DNA from: Cylindrotheca closterium
Lineage: Eukaryota > Bacillariophyta > Bacillariophyceae > Bacillariales > Bacillariaceae
Assembly: GCA_933822405.4 (NCBI GenBank)
Contig: CAKOGP040001814.1
Location: 186,001 to 250,000 of the forward strand
DNA length: 64,000 nt
Reading direction: 5' to 3'
Under the pieces are notes generated by a model. It did no database searches, was not told the DNA's origin, and was given only the letters and a program-made list of their open reading frames with translations. Positions 9,482 to 21,177 of the stretch are shown piece by piece; within the stretch, counting starts at the first letter, position 1; the number at the start of each line of letters is the position of its first letter. The translations under genes were made by a program, and so were the position numbers.

Positions 9482-11452
9482 TTAGCATACCTCACCACCT
9501 GCACCTGCACCTATATTGTATAGCACCGGTACTATCAGGAATGAGAGAGTGAACAGGCCCCTCAGCTCATTCTTTCTTCCATGACTCCTCACGACACCTT
9601 CTTCTTGTGGAGGCACCCCTGTGGGAGCACTCGTTGGAGGAAGTGCTGTTGTTCTTCGTCCTCCACCACAGTGGCAGCACTCAAAGCCAGCAGTGCACTG
9701 CGTTCCATATCCACAAGACCCTTCACTATTGCCAAATTCGGGACAACCAAGTGGTTCATTTGCTCCAAACCACCAACATGGCACAGTGCCAACCGTAGAA
9801 TTCACTCGAAGCTTAAAGTCTGCATTGTCGATGCAAAAGTCATCCTTTTCAAAAGTAAAAATGTTGACTTTTGCAAAGCCATCGGGGTAACTGTCTGTTT
9901 CCAAAACGTGGATTGACAAGTGCTCGCTGCTATCTCGATAGTTGGGAATGACGTGGGCTTCCCCCGAGGCCAACACTGCCTCCATCCAAGATTCGGCAAA
10001 AGGAGCTTGGCCTTGGCGAACAATCTTGACTCTGTTGGCCCCAAAGGATGTCCCTCGGTGATGCCGAATGGCATGGTTGAAACCAACATAATAATCTTGT
10101 CTGACAGTTGGTACTTTGATGACGACCATGGCATCCAATAAATCGGAATCATAATTGCCCACTCCAATCAGCGTTCCCCACCAACCAGACATGGGGTCGA
10201 ATTCCATCACTTTGTCTTGATACCAACCCAGTTGGTAACTTTTGGCTGGATTGAAACAGACTTGGGCTCTCATGGGACCTTCATCTACAGGGTAGCCTCT
10301 GCCCATGACCGTTTCTTCCTGACCGTCCTCCAGGCTAATCCAAGAGTGTGCAAGCCCGAAATTATGTGCCAGTTCGTGAACTGCCGTCTTTGGATAATGG
10401 CACCAGTTGTCGTGATACACCGAAAGATAGTGATTGACGTAGGCGTAGGCGCGCCAAGAAGGAGAACCATGCCGTTGGGTGCCAGGAGGTAGACACAACA
10501 TGACGTGATCAAACATGGTGAATAGCTCATTGCCACCAAAGGTTGTCTCCAGAACCCTTACTGCCTCCTCTTCCAGAGCGAAACTATCATTATCGGCGAC
10601 GGACAGATCCAACTCTATTTCAATGACTCCATTTCGAATATCTCGCCGACTGTAATACTGTGTGATCCCCCCACCGCATACGCAACAAGCTTCATTCGCC
10701 GTCGTTCCACCTGGATCTTGCTCCTCCCCAAATGCCAAACAATAATCACTGGTGTCAGGCCTATTTTCAAAATGCGCGCAGTCCCCAACCGAGCCATCCC
10801 CAAACGTCTTCAGAAAGGTAAAGTCGGGATCGTCTTGGCATCCAACCCCGTTTATGCTGGCTGGTTCAATCCGGAGCTTTCCGTAGGAACACTCCTCCAT
10901 TTGTGACTTGAGATTGACCACATCCCCATTGATCCCAAAGATATCGTCCGCGATTTTGTCGACTGTTGCCGACGGCTTGACATCGGTGGTCACGACTCGG
11001 ACGGCAAGCACTTTCTTGGTTCCCATCGTTCGGCTGAAATCATGAACCTGCTGTGGGCTGTTCCCTAATGATGATTGGCGATTTCCGAATGCATTACCAG
11101 CGCCGTCCTCGGTACTAGCTGTCTTTTCTCCAAATGTTAGGCGACTGTTTGGTTGAATTGCTAGCGTTCCATTTTGAATTGTTGTAGTATCTGCGAGAAG
11201 CGTTGTAATGCCGCTTTGGATATCATCTTTCGCCAAAAGAACTGTTTTTTCGATCCCTTCCACATCCACAAATCTGCTCGCTCGTTTTTCTTGACTTCCA
11301 CTGAGCATGGCCTCGATATCTTTTGCTTCGAGTTGACATCGCCATATTATGTTATCTTGGTGGTGAGCTGAGTTTTCTCCGCCATTATAGTCATCGTTGT
11401 TGACTACAACCTGATACAGAGTGCATGGTGCCGACTGGACGAATTTACGTTC

Positions 11453-11485
<33 letters not shown>

Positions 11486-11605
11486 CTCGTCCTCGTTGTT
11501 ATCGAAAGGGCCTTCCGGTTGATCGTTCGAAGCTTTTGCGAAGGATTTCAATATCAAGGCAATTGGAAAGAGACATCCAATCAAGCGATGTCGCTTCAGA
11601 AACAT
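9482..11605 (-). CDS. Peptidase M11 (gametolysin-type) secreted zinc metalloprotease
   Basis: A 707-residue protein beginning with a signal peptide (MFLKRHRLIGCLFPIALIL). The zinc site HELAHNFGLAH is at 410-420, with His410, His414 and His420 as ligands and Glu411 as the catalytic base, as in the M11/gametolysin family that cuts extracellular matrix proteins in Chlamydomonas. A run of glutamines (DNA 11457-11486) lies in the propeptide region. Two Cys-rich pieces ending in CCVCGGG and CCHCGGG flank the catalytic domain, at about 280-313 and 590-660. The C-terminus has a hydrophobic stretch (LFTLSFLIVPVLYNIG) that could be a GPI signal or membrane anchor. No intron is needed. Confidence 0.88.
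11453..11490. repeat. Trinucleotide (TTG/CAA) microsatellite coding polyglutamine
   Basis: About ten TTG units on the plus strand, read as glutamine codons on the minus strand inside the M11 protease. Such tracts vary in length between alleles. Confidence 0.85.
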
Positions 11606-12001
11606 CTCTTCTTTGGAATAGCATTAGACGTCGTGTTGTACAAAATTTTGGCCAGAAATTGAAATTGTTGAAAGATATAGTAGATGACCGCTTCCACCAA
11701 GTTGATTCATCCGACTTGAAAGGATTTTGGAGAAGACAGTAGTTGACACCATGAAAAGGTTGGCGATTGATTCTACAGGGGAATGAAATGGTTGGTGATT
11801 GGATGAAACAGAGTTGCAGATTAAATTATGATCTCCCGTTCTATCTATTATAACACCTGCAGTACAATGTTCCTAGGAACTAAGAAATTCTAAAAATTGA
11901 AAACTCGAGAACGATATCGAGAGCTGAATCAATCATCATTCAACTATCAATCAATCATGGTGATTGGCTGAGGAGGCCCAAAGCATCAAGAAGCGCAATC
12001 A
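11606..12001. other. Intergenic spacer, 396 bp
   Basis: No gene supported. It lies upstream of the M11 protease and downstream of the next minus-strand gene. AT-rich, with short ATCAATCA repeats near 11925-11955. Confidence 0.4.
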
Positions 12002-12418
12002 TTACAGCACTTCTTCAAAAACAAAAGGACTTTCCTCTGTCATTTCTAGCTGCCAGGTATAGGTTGCAGATTCCGTAATTCTTCTGCGTAGCGAGATTTT
12101 AACCCTCGGCTCTGGTTGTTGTCGCAATGGTCTTGGATCGGTGATAACCACTTGTGGGATTTCCGAACCCGTTTCTGTCGCTGTAGCTGAAAAGATTTTT
12201 CGCATCAGCTTCTGTTGGAGTGGATAAGGATGGGGAATTTCTTGTTTTGTTTCGATGCCAAGCTTGCAATCGACCGAGAACAAGTTTTGCATAAGCTTCT
12301 CTTGCAATGGGTGTAATGAATGTACGCGTGCTTTACGATCCTCTGGTCTCCCGCCGAGGATGTCAGAACGCTCCTGCATGGCCGCAATAGCGGGAGCGGC
12401 GATTACCATGAAATCCAT
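12002..12418 (-). CDS. Hypothetical protein with a duplicated PLQ-KLM motif
   Basis: A 138-residue protein of unknown function. The first in-frame ATG is at 12418 (MDFMVIAAPAIAAMQ). Two copies of one motif are visible: HPLQEKLMQNLFS at about residues 39-51 and YPLQQKLMRKIFS about 26 residues later. The C-terminal third is basic then acidic (RVKISLRRRIT...TEESPFVFEEVL). The N-terminal Ala-rich stretch is weakly hydrophobic but short for a signal peptide. No known family is recognised. Confidence 0.5.
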   Translation of the reverse strand: MDFMVIAAPAIAAMQERSDILGGRPEDRKARVHSLHPLQEKLMQNLFSVDCKLGIETKQEIPHPYPLQQKLMRKIFSATATETGSEIPQVVITDPRPLRQQPEPRVKISLRRRITESATYTWQLEMTEESPFVFEEVL

Positions 12419-13013
12419 TATTGTAAAGTTGTTGGGTGTTTGAATAATTTGTTTGCGTGTACTTCGTTGTGTTGGAAATGTGCTTCCTTTCGTTTGTTTG
12501 TGTGCCAAATGGATAAGACCAACTGTGATGGGGTTCTCGTTTGTGCGCAGAAGGATCGGGTTCCGTGTGTGACACACGGCGGAGCACTAGCAGACCAACA
12601 CTTTGGGGGCTTCTTGAAATCGATCCTCAAAAATTTCACCCCCTAGGGTTTTTTTCTAGAAATATCTCACGACCATCAATTCTGACATCCAAAAATATCT
12701 CACGACCATCATTCTGAGGTGGCAAAATTTTCAGGAATTTTTCTCACGTAAAGTGATGCCTGGTTTTTCCTGCTTATGATCGATGTCAAGCCTTCTCGGG
12801 CATTCTTAAAAGATAAAACTTTCGTCACTTAGGATAGAAACGTCGTCAGTTGACTGTTAAGTAGCTTTGAAATACGTGGACAACCTAGTTGCCACAATGC
12901 GAGGATTTCGTTCAAGAATGCACACACATCTTTATGATCATAAAATTCAACAAGCGACAGTTTCTGACTGACAAAGCATTTCTAACCTCAAAAACCTACC
13001 TACACACTTTACA
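12419..13013. other. Intergenic spacer with a short tandem repeat
   Basis: No gene supported. A roughly 33-bp tandem repeat is seen at 12661-12717: AATATCTCACGACCATCA occurs at 12661 and again, minus its last base pair match, at 12694. The right end leads into the small gene at 13014. Confidence 0.45.
12661..12717. repeat. Short tandem repeat, 33-bp period
   Basis: AATATCTCACGACCATC occurs at 12661 and 12694, each followed by (AA)TTCTGA. Intergenic. Confidence 0.7.
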
Positions 13014-13262
13014 ATGCCAGCCATCATGATGAACAACTTCTCTGCCTCTTGCCATAAAACCGCAAGAAGGTCTTCCATCAACAACAGCAGAGATTTGAAG
13101 AACCTGAGCCTACACTCCTCCATGAGTCGCTCCACACGATCATTCAATCTCTCCTCACAAGCTCAACTTGCAGCATCGCCAACCTATGACCCGATGCCAT
13201 GTTCTTTCATTCCTACGATTGAAGACAACGAGGATAACTGGGGACACTTTGTGGACCTCTAA
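13014..13262 (+). CDS. Small hypothetical protein with acidic C-terminus
   Basis: An 82-residue frame starting MPAIMMNNFSASCHK. The first half is Ser/Arg/Asn-rich and basic. The second half ends PCSFIPTIEDNEDNWGHFVDL, an acidic-aromatic tail that looks selected rather than random. The start codon follows a CA/CT-rich leader typical of the other genes here. No signal peptide, membrane segment or known domain. It could be a short regulatory or diatom-specific protein; coding status is likely but unproven. Confidence 0.45.
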   Translation: MPAIMMNNFSASCHKTARRSSINNSRDLKNLSLHSSMSRSTRSFNLSSQAQLAASPTYDPMPCSFIPTIEDNEDNWGHFVDL

Positions 13263-13793
13263 GCATCCTCCTCTGCCTCCTGTTCATGATTATCATTATC
13301 ATCATGTGACCTTTCTACAAACTATTCCTACCCAACCATGACTTACATCGCACTGTGGCTCACCTGAACAAACACTCGAGTGCACAGCTGTATACTATCC
13401 CACATACTGATCACCACATCATGAATTATCAAGACTCGCCAAGCTAGACGAGTTGCTACTACATATCCTAGCTACGCTGTTGCAAATACATTGCTTCGCA
13501 CACCAAGACACTTTTGCACAAATTCAAAAGGTCTGTAATATTACCATAAGAAAAATATTTTTGCTATGATCTATTATCTACCTGCATATGATGCAAATTG
13601 TTTACTGATTAGAAATCATTAGCGAAACCATGGACGTGGATGCGCTGATCACAAGCCAAGCACGCGGCATTGCCCACTCATATATTCAGCCTACCGGTAT
13701 GCACAAATCTATGTGGAAGGACGTGTGATCTATAAACGGTTACAGCATGATGCAAAAGCGGTGGATGGTTTTACCATATTTCTGTACTCTACT
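13263..13793. other. Intergenic spacer, 531 bp
   Basis: No gene supported; it lies between the 3' ends of a plus-strand and a minus-strand gene. A TACCGGTA word occurs near 13692. Confidence 0.4.
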
Positions 13794-14578
13794 CTACAAT
13801 TCGCGTTCAGTTGCCGCTTCTTTTTTCGAATCATAGTACGCCTTGACCTGCTCGTTGTCTTTGATCCCTTTCATTGTTGCTAAGACACCAGGGTAGTCAT
13901 CAAAGAAGTCCTTGTCAATATGGTCCCACATTCCCGATTGAATGGCCGGAACCGCTTGCGCAACAATCAGATCTGCATACGTAGGTGTATCTCCGCTGAT
14001 GAAACAGCCTCCATTTTCTTGAATAATACCTTCTATCCAAGTCCAATACTTCTTCATGGCGCCGCTTTGAAATTCCTTTCTCAATAGCTTGTATTCCTCT
14101 TCATCCTTGCTCTGCAAAACCAAATACAATTGGATTAGATGACAAGATTGGGAGAGTAGAGCAGTCCACGTTCGAACAAGTATTTTGACAAGGAAACTAC
14201 AAAAAAAGAACGCAAAAGTCGCTACCGACTGGTACAAAGTCAACTTACTCTTGGGGCTTGGGAAGAAATTTCATTGACAGTCTCGGCAATCATATCGGCC
14301 TTGAGAGCTTCCACTTCAGATTCCGGATACCATCCAGCAAGCTTGGCCGCATATCGTGTCAAGGAAATGGATTGACAGAATTCTTGGCCATCAATGGTCA
14401 AGACTGGCACAAATCCTAGTGGAGTCGTTTCCTTGACGGCTGGCCATTCTTTGAATGGAATTCGAACGTCGTCATACTGAACTCCAGCAATGTGGAACAA
14501 GATTCGAATGGGTTCGGCACGACCGGCAATGTCGAAATACTTGAGGGCCATGGCAGCAACCATGGATGACGCTTTCAT
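13794..14578 (-). CDS. Glutathione S-transferase, sigma-like (copy 1)
   Basis: Two exons, 14578-14249 and 14111-13794, with a 137-bp intron in phase 0 (donor GTAAGT, acceptor TTTTGCAG); product 215 residues. The N-terminal thioredoxin-like domain shows the catalytic-Tyr region (KYFDIAGRAEPIR), the cis-Pro loop (GFVPVL) and the glutathione-binding QSISLTRYAAK. The C-terminal helical domain carries GDTPTYADLIV, the usual N-capping region. These features fit the sigma/prostaglandin-D-synthase group, which conjugates glutathione to electrophiles in the cytosol. Copy 2 lies 480 bp upstream on the same strand with its intron at the same place, so the pair is a tandem duplication. Confidence 0.9.
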
Positions 14579-15058
14579 CTTTGGTATCGATCAGTAAATA
14601 GGTTGAGAGATAGTTAAGGTTGGTGTAAGCTGGCAATGTGTTGTCCACTTGCAGGTTCAGTATAAGACTTGGCTTTGTTGTGTCAGATATTTGATCTTTG
14701 AAAATCCATCATTATTATCGAGTTCTTCGTTGTTCGCGGATCAACGTAGAAAATCTCAAAAGTCGATGAAGATCCACAAAACATGAGAAACCATGACGAC
14801 AGACTTGCTGCTCATGTTACCATTAGTCATCTCTCGCTACAAGGACGCATTATTGGCTAATCTAACAATGAGTAATGTTGACAAACTTTTTAATGCTAAT
14901 GGATCTACGAATGTTTAATCTTCAATGAAGCTTCAGTGCACTACCTTCACCGGAATGAAATGGGTGCATCTGCCATCCACCATGCATGTCACCATATCCA
15001 TGTATGTATGCCATCTAGAAAGGATTATTAGCTCATTCGACTAAAGAAGATAACTCGA
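14579..15058. other. Spacer between tandem GST genes
   Basis: No gene supported. It includes the promoter side of GST copy 1 and the 3' side of copy 2. Confidence 0.4.
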
Positions 15059-15772
15059 TTACTTCTTCTTGGCAGCCATGTAGGCCTTCACCTTTTCGTT
15101 TTCCTCAACCGCTTTGCAGGTAGCATTGAGTCCTGGATAATCATCGAAAAAGTTGGTATCAATGTGATCCCAAAAGCCTAACTTGATCATGAGAACACTT
15201 TGTTGAATCAGGAGATCCGCAAAGGTAGGAGTGCTACCACTGACAAGAATTCCACCGTTCTCTTGAATGATCCCTTCGACGAATTTCCAATACTTGGTGA
15301 GGGTGTCCTTTTGGAATTCTTGTCTTAGCTTCTTGAGCTCATCTTGATCTTTGCTCTACAATTGGTCATATAAAGAGGGATCGAAACGAAAAATGGGGAA
15401 AGGTCAATACAAGTTGGGATATCAGAACATTTGCGTCAAACATATTCTTAGAAAACCGACCTTTGGGGCCAACGCAGCAAGTTCGTTGATAGTCTCTGCA
15501 ACCATGTCACACTTCAAAGCTTGAAATTCAGAAGCGGGGTACCAGTCTGCCAACTTGGCAGCATAACGAGTAAGAGATAGAGATTGGCAGTATTGCTTGC
15601 CATCAATCTTCATGACTGGCACAAATCCAAGGGGAGTCGTCGGCTTGATGGCAGGCCATTCGCTTCCCGGAAAACGAGTGTCTTCGTATTCGATTCCCGC
15701 AAAGTGAAGGAGCATACGAATGGGCTCGGCTCGTCCTGGGGCGTCAAAGTAAATGAGTTCGGGCTTGGTCAT
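15059..15772 (-). CDS. Glutathione S-transferase, sigma-like (copy 2)
   Basis: Two exons, 15772-15461 and 15355-15059, separated by a 105-bp intron in phase 0 (donor GTCGGT, acceptor TTGTAG); product 202 residues ending in AAKKK. Exon 1 encodes YFDAPGRAEPIRMLLHFAG and the glutathione-site QSLSLTRYAAK; exon 2 begins SKDQDELKKLRQEF, parallel to SKDEEEYKLLRKEF in copy 1. The C-terminal exon is shorter than usual single-frame cut-offs show, but its frame and splice phase agree exactly with copy 1. The two copies are clearly diverged paralogues rather than a recent duplication. Confidence 0.88.
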
Positions 15773-16044
15773 TGTGATTTGTGTGTCGATGATGATTGTT
15801 GGGCAATCAAAAATTATAAGGTGTCAAAATCAAGATCTCCTTTCGCTGAAAGATTTCGCAAGATTTCGAATGTGTTCTCACGCGTGACTGCGCGATTCAT
15901 GCGTTGGGGCAGTTGTTTTGCCGTTGAATACGCGATGCTCGTTCGGATTCAGAAACGACCTGCAACTTCCGTGAAAATATTCTGCTTGGAAAGGTGAAGA
16001 CGCCACTTCAACCAGTCAGGTCACTGCTGCCAAACAACAACATC

Positions 16045-18819
16045 ATGGAGGATCACAAAACGTTAGAAGAGATATCAATTGAAATGTCGGTGGATGGTAC
16101 TGGCACTGAAGACATATCGAACGAACCTGCTAGAAAAATGCCTGAACTGAGAGTCAACACGGCTCGATCCGACGATTCCGAGTGCAAAACATCGTCGTCG
16201 TCGTCAGGACGGAAGAAACGCTTCCTGAGCCCGTCTGAAACGCTTGTGAAAACGTTTAGTCCAATCGTATCACCAGCGATTATTGCTGCCAAGACTGTGA
16301 TTCCCAAGGTGGAACCTATCAGCTTCAGAACCTTTTGTGGCTTGACCTTCAAAGTGGCCATACCGTGAGTATCCTGTCGACATGTGACTTGTGCTGGAAA
16401 AGTCTTGGTCCCTAACATATTCTGATATTTTGAACGCTACAGTGTCATTCTTTATATCTTATTATTCACAACCATGGGGTTTGGAGAATCATGTTTCTCT
16501 TATTTGGCTGAAATGTACGGAAAGTATTCAGAAATTGTTGGTGTGGGGACTGCTGCCTTTATCCTGGCTCTGTATATGTTGGACTCTTCATCCTGGAACT
16601 CAAATACAGGAAAACAAATTGCCGTGGCGTGTTGGAGCATTGCAATCGCTGGTATCATCGTCTTGATTCTGCTTCTTGCAGATAAATTTCCATATGGGCC
16701 ACTAGCATTTTTTGCCACAGTGACGCCCCTGTGGCTGGTGGTGCTGAAGGGTGTCTCCTTTTCTGAACTTACAACACGGACGTATATTAGTTGGTTATCT
16801 GGTCCGCTCTATTTCACCAGCCTTCTCACGGGAGTTCTTTGGTTGGGTTGGACCTTCTTGAGAGATGAGAACGAATGGAATAATGTTACGAGGTTCACCT
16901 ATGCAGATGATTACGGATGTCTGCCTGATTTGGCCGAGTTTCCAGAGTGCGAGAGCAAGATGTATCCTGGAGAAGTCTGTGTGACTTATTCAGAGGGAAT
17001 CTTTCAGTATGATACTGCTTCAACAGGATTGGATGCCTCCGCTGCCACCGCCGACGCACACTGCCCTCAGTCATGCTCTCGAATCTATCACAACTGTCTG
17101 AACACATTCATTCTATGGATCGGCCCCCTCATGACCAGTTTGATCCTTCTTTTTCTCAGTTTCTTCACAACCTTTCTAAAGACCGACATTGGCGAAAGAG
17201 ACATGATCAACTTTGGAAAGCTCTGGCTGGTCTTGCTGTTTGCTGTTTGGGTGGCATCTTCGCTTGCGGGAGTTGCTGCAGGGCTAACATCGGCATTGAT
17301 GGCACTAACGTTGGCTTCATTTGTTGGTTCAGCAGTCTTTGTCAGTGCGTCGATCAGCTATTCAGAACAAAAGGACTATGCCAAGTCGTTAAGGAACCGA
17401 GTGTTGGAAAAGTACGGAAGCCTCTTGGACATCACCAAAGGTTTGGCTGTTGCCATGTTATCGCCTGCTTTCCTGGTCTATCTTGGTCTTGATATTGTGA
17501 ACCAAGCCGTGCGAAAAATTGGCTTGAGGTGCTCCAAACAATTCAAGACAGAGGAAGAGAAATCAGATATCTTTACCCGGAAAGCAAGACGGCACATTGA
17601 GGCCATCCGATCATGGGAAAGAAGTACCGTATTGACATATGCCATCTACTGGGGAGGGGCTTTCTTTCTCATGAATGTTGCCGTTGCCAAATTGACAGTC
17701 CTTTTCTTGTCATGGCTCATCCAAATTACCAGCTCCTTTGGATTGGGAGCTGTGACCGGAATTATGGTTGGCGTCGGTCTGCTCATGTTTCTGTTGCCAC
17801 CGGTGCCCGGAGTTCCAATCTATTTGACCTCTGGAATTGTCATGCTTGCAGCTGGACGTGATGTACTTGGCATTACTGGATCCCTTGTGTATGGGTGCTT
17901 TGTGTCTCTGATATTGAAGCTGTTGGCATGCACACTTCAACAAAAAGTTATCGGCGAAAACCTTGCAAACTTTGTTTCTGTGAGACGGCTGGTTGGGATA
18001 AACTCGGACCTCATCAAATCCATGAAACTGATACTCAATGAGCCGGGTATGAGCTATGCCAAAGTCGCAATCTTGGTTGGTGGGCCCGACTGGCCCACTT
18101 CAGTCTTGTGTGGTCTGATGAAGCTCGACTTGATTCCAATTCTATTGGGAACAATTCCAGTTGCAATTATCATTGTTCCGACCCTTTTGACAGGTTCTTT
18201 CACCTATATGGCGTCACTGGAGCTAGAAAATGGAGAAAAAGAGTTTCCTTGGGCTTCCGTCCTGAAAACAATTATGGCTGCCATTTCTGCCATGGTACAA
18301 ATCTCAGCAATGATCACCGCAGCTTACTTCCTAGAGCAAACGTCCTCCACAAGGAGAGAGGAGATCGCTGCATTGGAAGTGGATAAAGAAGTGAAGGAAC
18401 TTGAAGACAAAGACCAACGATTCAATGAATGCTACAAATTAGCTACGAAGTGGGCAGATTTGCCAACATTGCCGAAGGCGATCTTGACGTTGGCTGTCTT
18501 AAGCATGATTTTCGCTTGCTATATGGTTCAACTGTTCTCTGCGGATTGTTTCGCAACATATCAGCTGACCTATACCATTGAAGAAAATTTGGATGGAAAC
18601 TGGCTAAACTTGATTCTTCCTCTTGGAAGAATAGCCAGCCTCTTATTTTTTGTTTCCTGCGGCCTGCTGTTGGTGTACATGCAATGGGCAACCAAAGCGG
18701 CCAAAGAAATTCTCACGGACGGGGTTGTCGATAACGCACATAGACCAGATTCAGTCACAAAGTTGGATAGCCCGAGTGATGAAGAGAGCAAACATGAAAT
18801 CATACTTTCAAAATGCTGA
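16045..18819 (+). CDS. Multipass membrane protein with VTT/DedA-like region
   Basis: Two exons, 16045-16364 and 16443-18819, joined over a 78-bp intron (GTGAGT...CTACAG); product 898 residues. The first ~85 residues are soluble and Ser/acidic-rich, then ten or more membrane segments follow. Residues about 557-580 (PPVPGVPIYLTSGIVMLAAG) and about 667-685 (KLDLIPILLGTIPVAII) resemble the two re-entrant halves of the VTT/SNARE-associated (DedA, TMEM41, VMP1) domain, which scrambles or moves lipids; this match is by motif only. Two Cys-rich loops near 250-320 probably face the lumen. The C-terminus is cytosolic and acidic. The ATG is the first in frame after the leader. Confidence 0.65.
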
Positions 18820-18912
18820 AATGACTGAGCCACAATACATATGTACACACTTTACATAGAATTGTAACGCTATATCTAAGAAATCAACTTTTATACGTCT
18901 CATAAGCAAGAC

Positions 18913-20744
18913 TTATCGTGCAAAAGACTCTAAAATAACCTCACCGTCCGGCCTGTATTCACTGGCCAACACTGGGATGTAAATCTCGCCTCCATCGTTC
19001 GCCAAGTCTCTTCGTTGGTGAGCAACCCAGGGTGCTAAAGGAGAGATTTTGGTCATACTGCCTAAAATTGGAAAGTATGACGTCCCGCTAACATAGATAT
19101 TCTGAAATTGGTGGATAGTTTTGAATGAATTCGCAAAATCTGAAAGAGGTCGAAGGTGGTGAGGCGACAAATGAAAATTTGACTTCACATCATGGATTGG
19201 ATGCACAACATACCTATTCGCTGTTGTCGACCCCGGACATTCTGCTGTCCCTGGCTTGACACCTTGTCTACCAAGTCGGGATTCATCAGAATGACAGGTC
19301 GATCACCTGCAGCATCCACCATTTCGGTGAGCGCCGGGATGATCGAAGAATCAACTCCGACCATGGACTGAGGCGCAATGATTAGAAAGACGTCATCTTG
19401 CTCAACCTTGGTGCCGTCCTCAGCAGTATGCGCATTGACTACATGCTCCTTGCCAACGGCACCAAAGTTCAAATAGTTCCCGATCATGCCTTCGTTCTCT
19501 TCGCCCGCTTCCGCCTGCCAGTCCATCATTTGAAGCAACTTGCTCACACCATTCAGCTGCTTGGGCACTGCTGTAAAGATACCGACCCCCATGGATCCTT
19601 GCACACATATGCGGACTCGAAGGTTTTGCTCTACCAGTTTGATGGCAATAGTACGTGCCATTTCCAGAATAGTACCAATTCGATAGGAATCCATGGCAGG
19701 ATTCATTTCTGGGAACATTGAAATGAGCTTCATCCGGTTCGAAATCTTTCCCTCTGAGCACAAGGCAACAGCCTCCAAGGTTGCGTTGGCTGCCATTTCG
19801 TAGAAATACTTTCGAACATACCGATTATGAGGGACTTGGTTCAGAAAGAGGTTTTCCTTGATCTCACCAACCCCGTCGCCTCCAAGTTTGATGCCCAATT
19901 GAATTAGTTTGCCTGTAATTGCCGGCTTGTTGACAATCCAGCAAAAGCGATTTAGACGCCGAACCAAATCATCGATGGGATTTTCCTCGCTGTTTGATAT
20001 GACCTCCATGGATGCAAATGGAGAACGTGTTTTTGTCACCGGTGATGCATCTGTGGTTCCATTGGAAAGAGCCGGCAGAAAAGCAGCAATGGTTAGATTG
20101 ATTCCGTTGGCTGGTGTCATTCCATCTTTCCTCAAAGATTACGTACTCAAATCTACCGATACACGTTCCACTTTAGAATTCTTTCGCTCCTTGATCGAAG
20201 CTTCAATCTCAAGAGTGGTGCCTTCCGGGTCGATATCGACTAATTTAGCGTCTGCAATCACATAAGAACCACCACTCCAGGCATTTTTCTTCGACTTGAT
20301 TGCCCCAAGTTCGGAGAATGTTTCCACAACTGCAATAATGAAGTCGGTATGGTGCTTGTTGAGGTATCCGCGTGTAAAATCAATCTGTAAAAATAGTTTT
20401 CAGTGTTTTGTCATCGAAGGTTCAGATAGACAGATATAGATTGGTTTGGAATGACAGAATGGATTGATTCGAAAAACAGAAGATAATCATGGTCAGAGAT
20501 GATGACTCGGAACGCGGACAATTCTGCAATTGACAGCAGTATGCCTCACCTGTTTCTCATCCAGTGTTTGTCGTGACTCTGTATTGCTTGAAGTAACTGC
20601 CATTTGGAAAGAACGACCAACGTCAGAAGGAGGCGTTGAAACTCTTCCCTGAGTTTGCCACCATTGGCCTCCCATAAAAGCACAGCTTCCATTCAGCAAT
20701 ACTGCTAATATTATTATCAGCAGATAAGAAGTTATTTTGACCAT
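18913..20744 (-). CDS. Plastid-targeted DUF1995 (LPA3-like) protein
   Basis: Four exons, 20744-20550, 20384-20147, 20050-19214 and 19139-18913, with introns of 165, 96 and 74 bp; all phases agree and the product is 498 residues. The N-terminus is a signal peptide (MVKITSYLLIIILAVLLNG) ending at S-C-A-F, the Phe motif of diatom plastid presequences. The body fits the DUF1995 family, whose plant member LPA3 helps assemble photosystem II: EMARTIAIKLVEQ, DVFLIIAPQS, RPVILMNPDLVDK and RGRQQRIDFANSFKTI. The last motif only appears after splicing with the acceptor at 19141-19140. Function in diatoms is inferred from the family. Confidence 0.7.
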
Positions 20745-21177
20745 GGTATTCTACTAATGTGTAGTATGTGTTGTGTTGAAGATGAAGATCGTATCATGCA
20801 CTGAAATATGATGATGTCGATTTGAGAATCTCATGTATCCCCTCAATATTCCCCTTCAATGGAAATAACCCTCTAATCAGCCCCCAATTCGCAGCACCCA
20901 CCAAGTTCGGTATCGATATTCTGGAAGTGTCTAATATGCATGATAGATACTACTCTATATCATTATATAGAATGTGAATTATTGTTAGAATTGCACAATA
21001 TCTATATATATGAATTGACATTATCTTGGCTAGGCCATAATGCAGAGCATGTTGTTTAGACCAGTCATCGTAATTCATTAATCAAAGAGTCACCTCCCCC
21101 CCCCCAGCCAATCGATTCATGCAGTAGGCAATACTGGGATCCATGCATTGATTTGGCAAATCGGATGATCCAAGAAA
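20745..21177. other. Intergenic spacer, 433 bp
   Basis: No gene supported. AT-rich with (TA)n near 21001-21010 and an 11-base C run near 21094. Confidence 0.4.
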
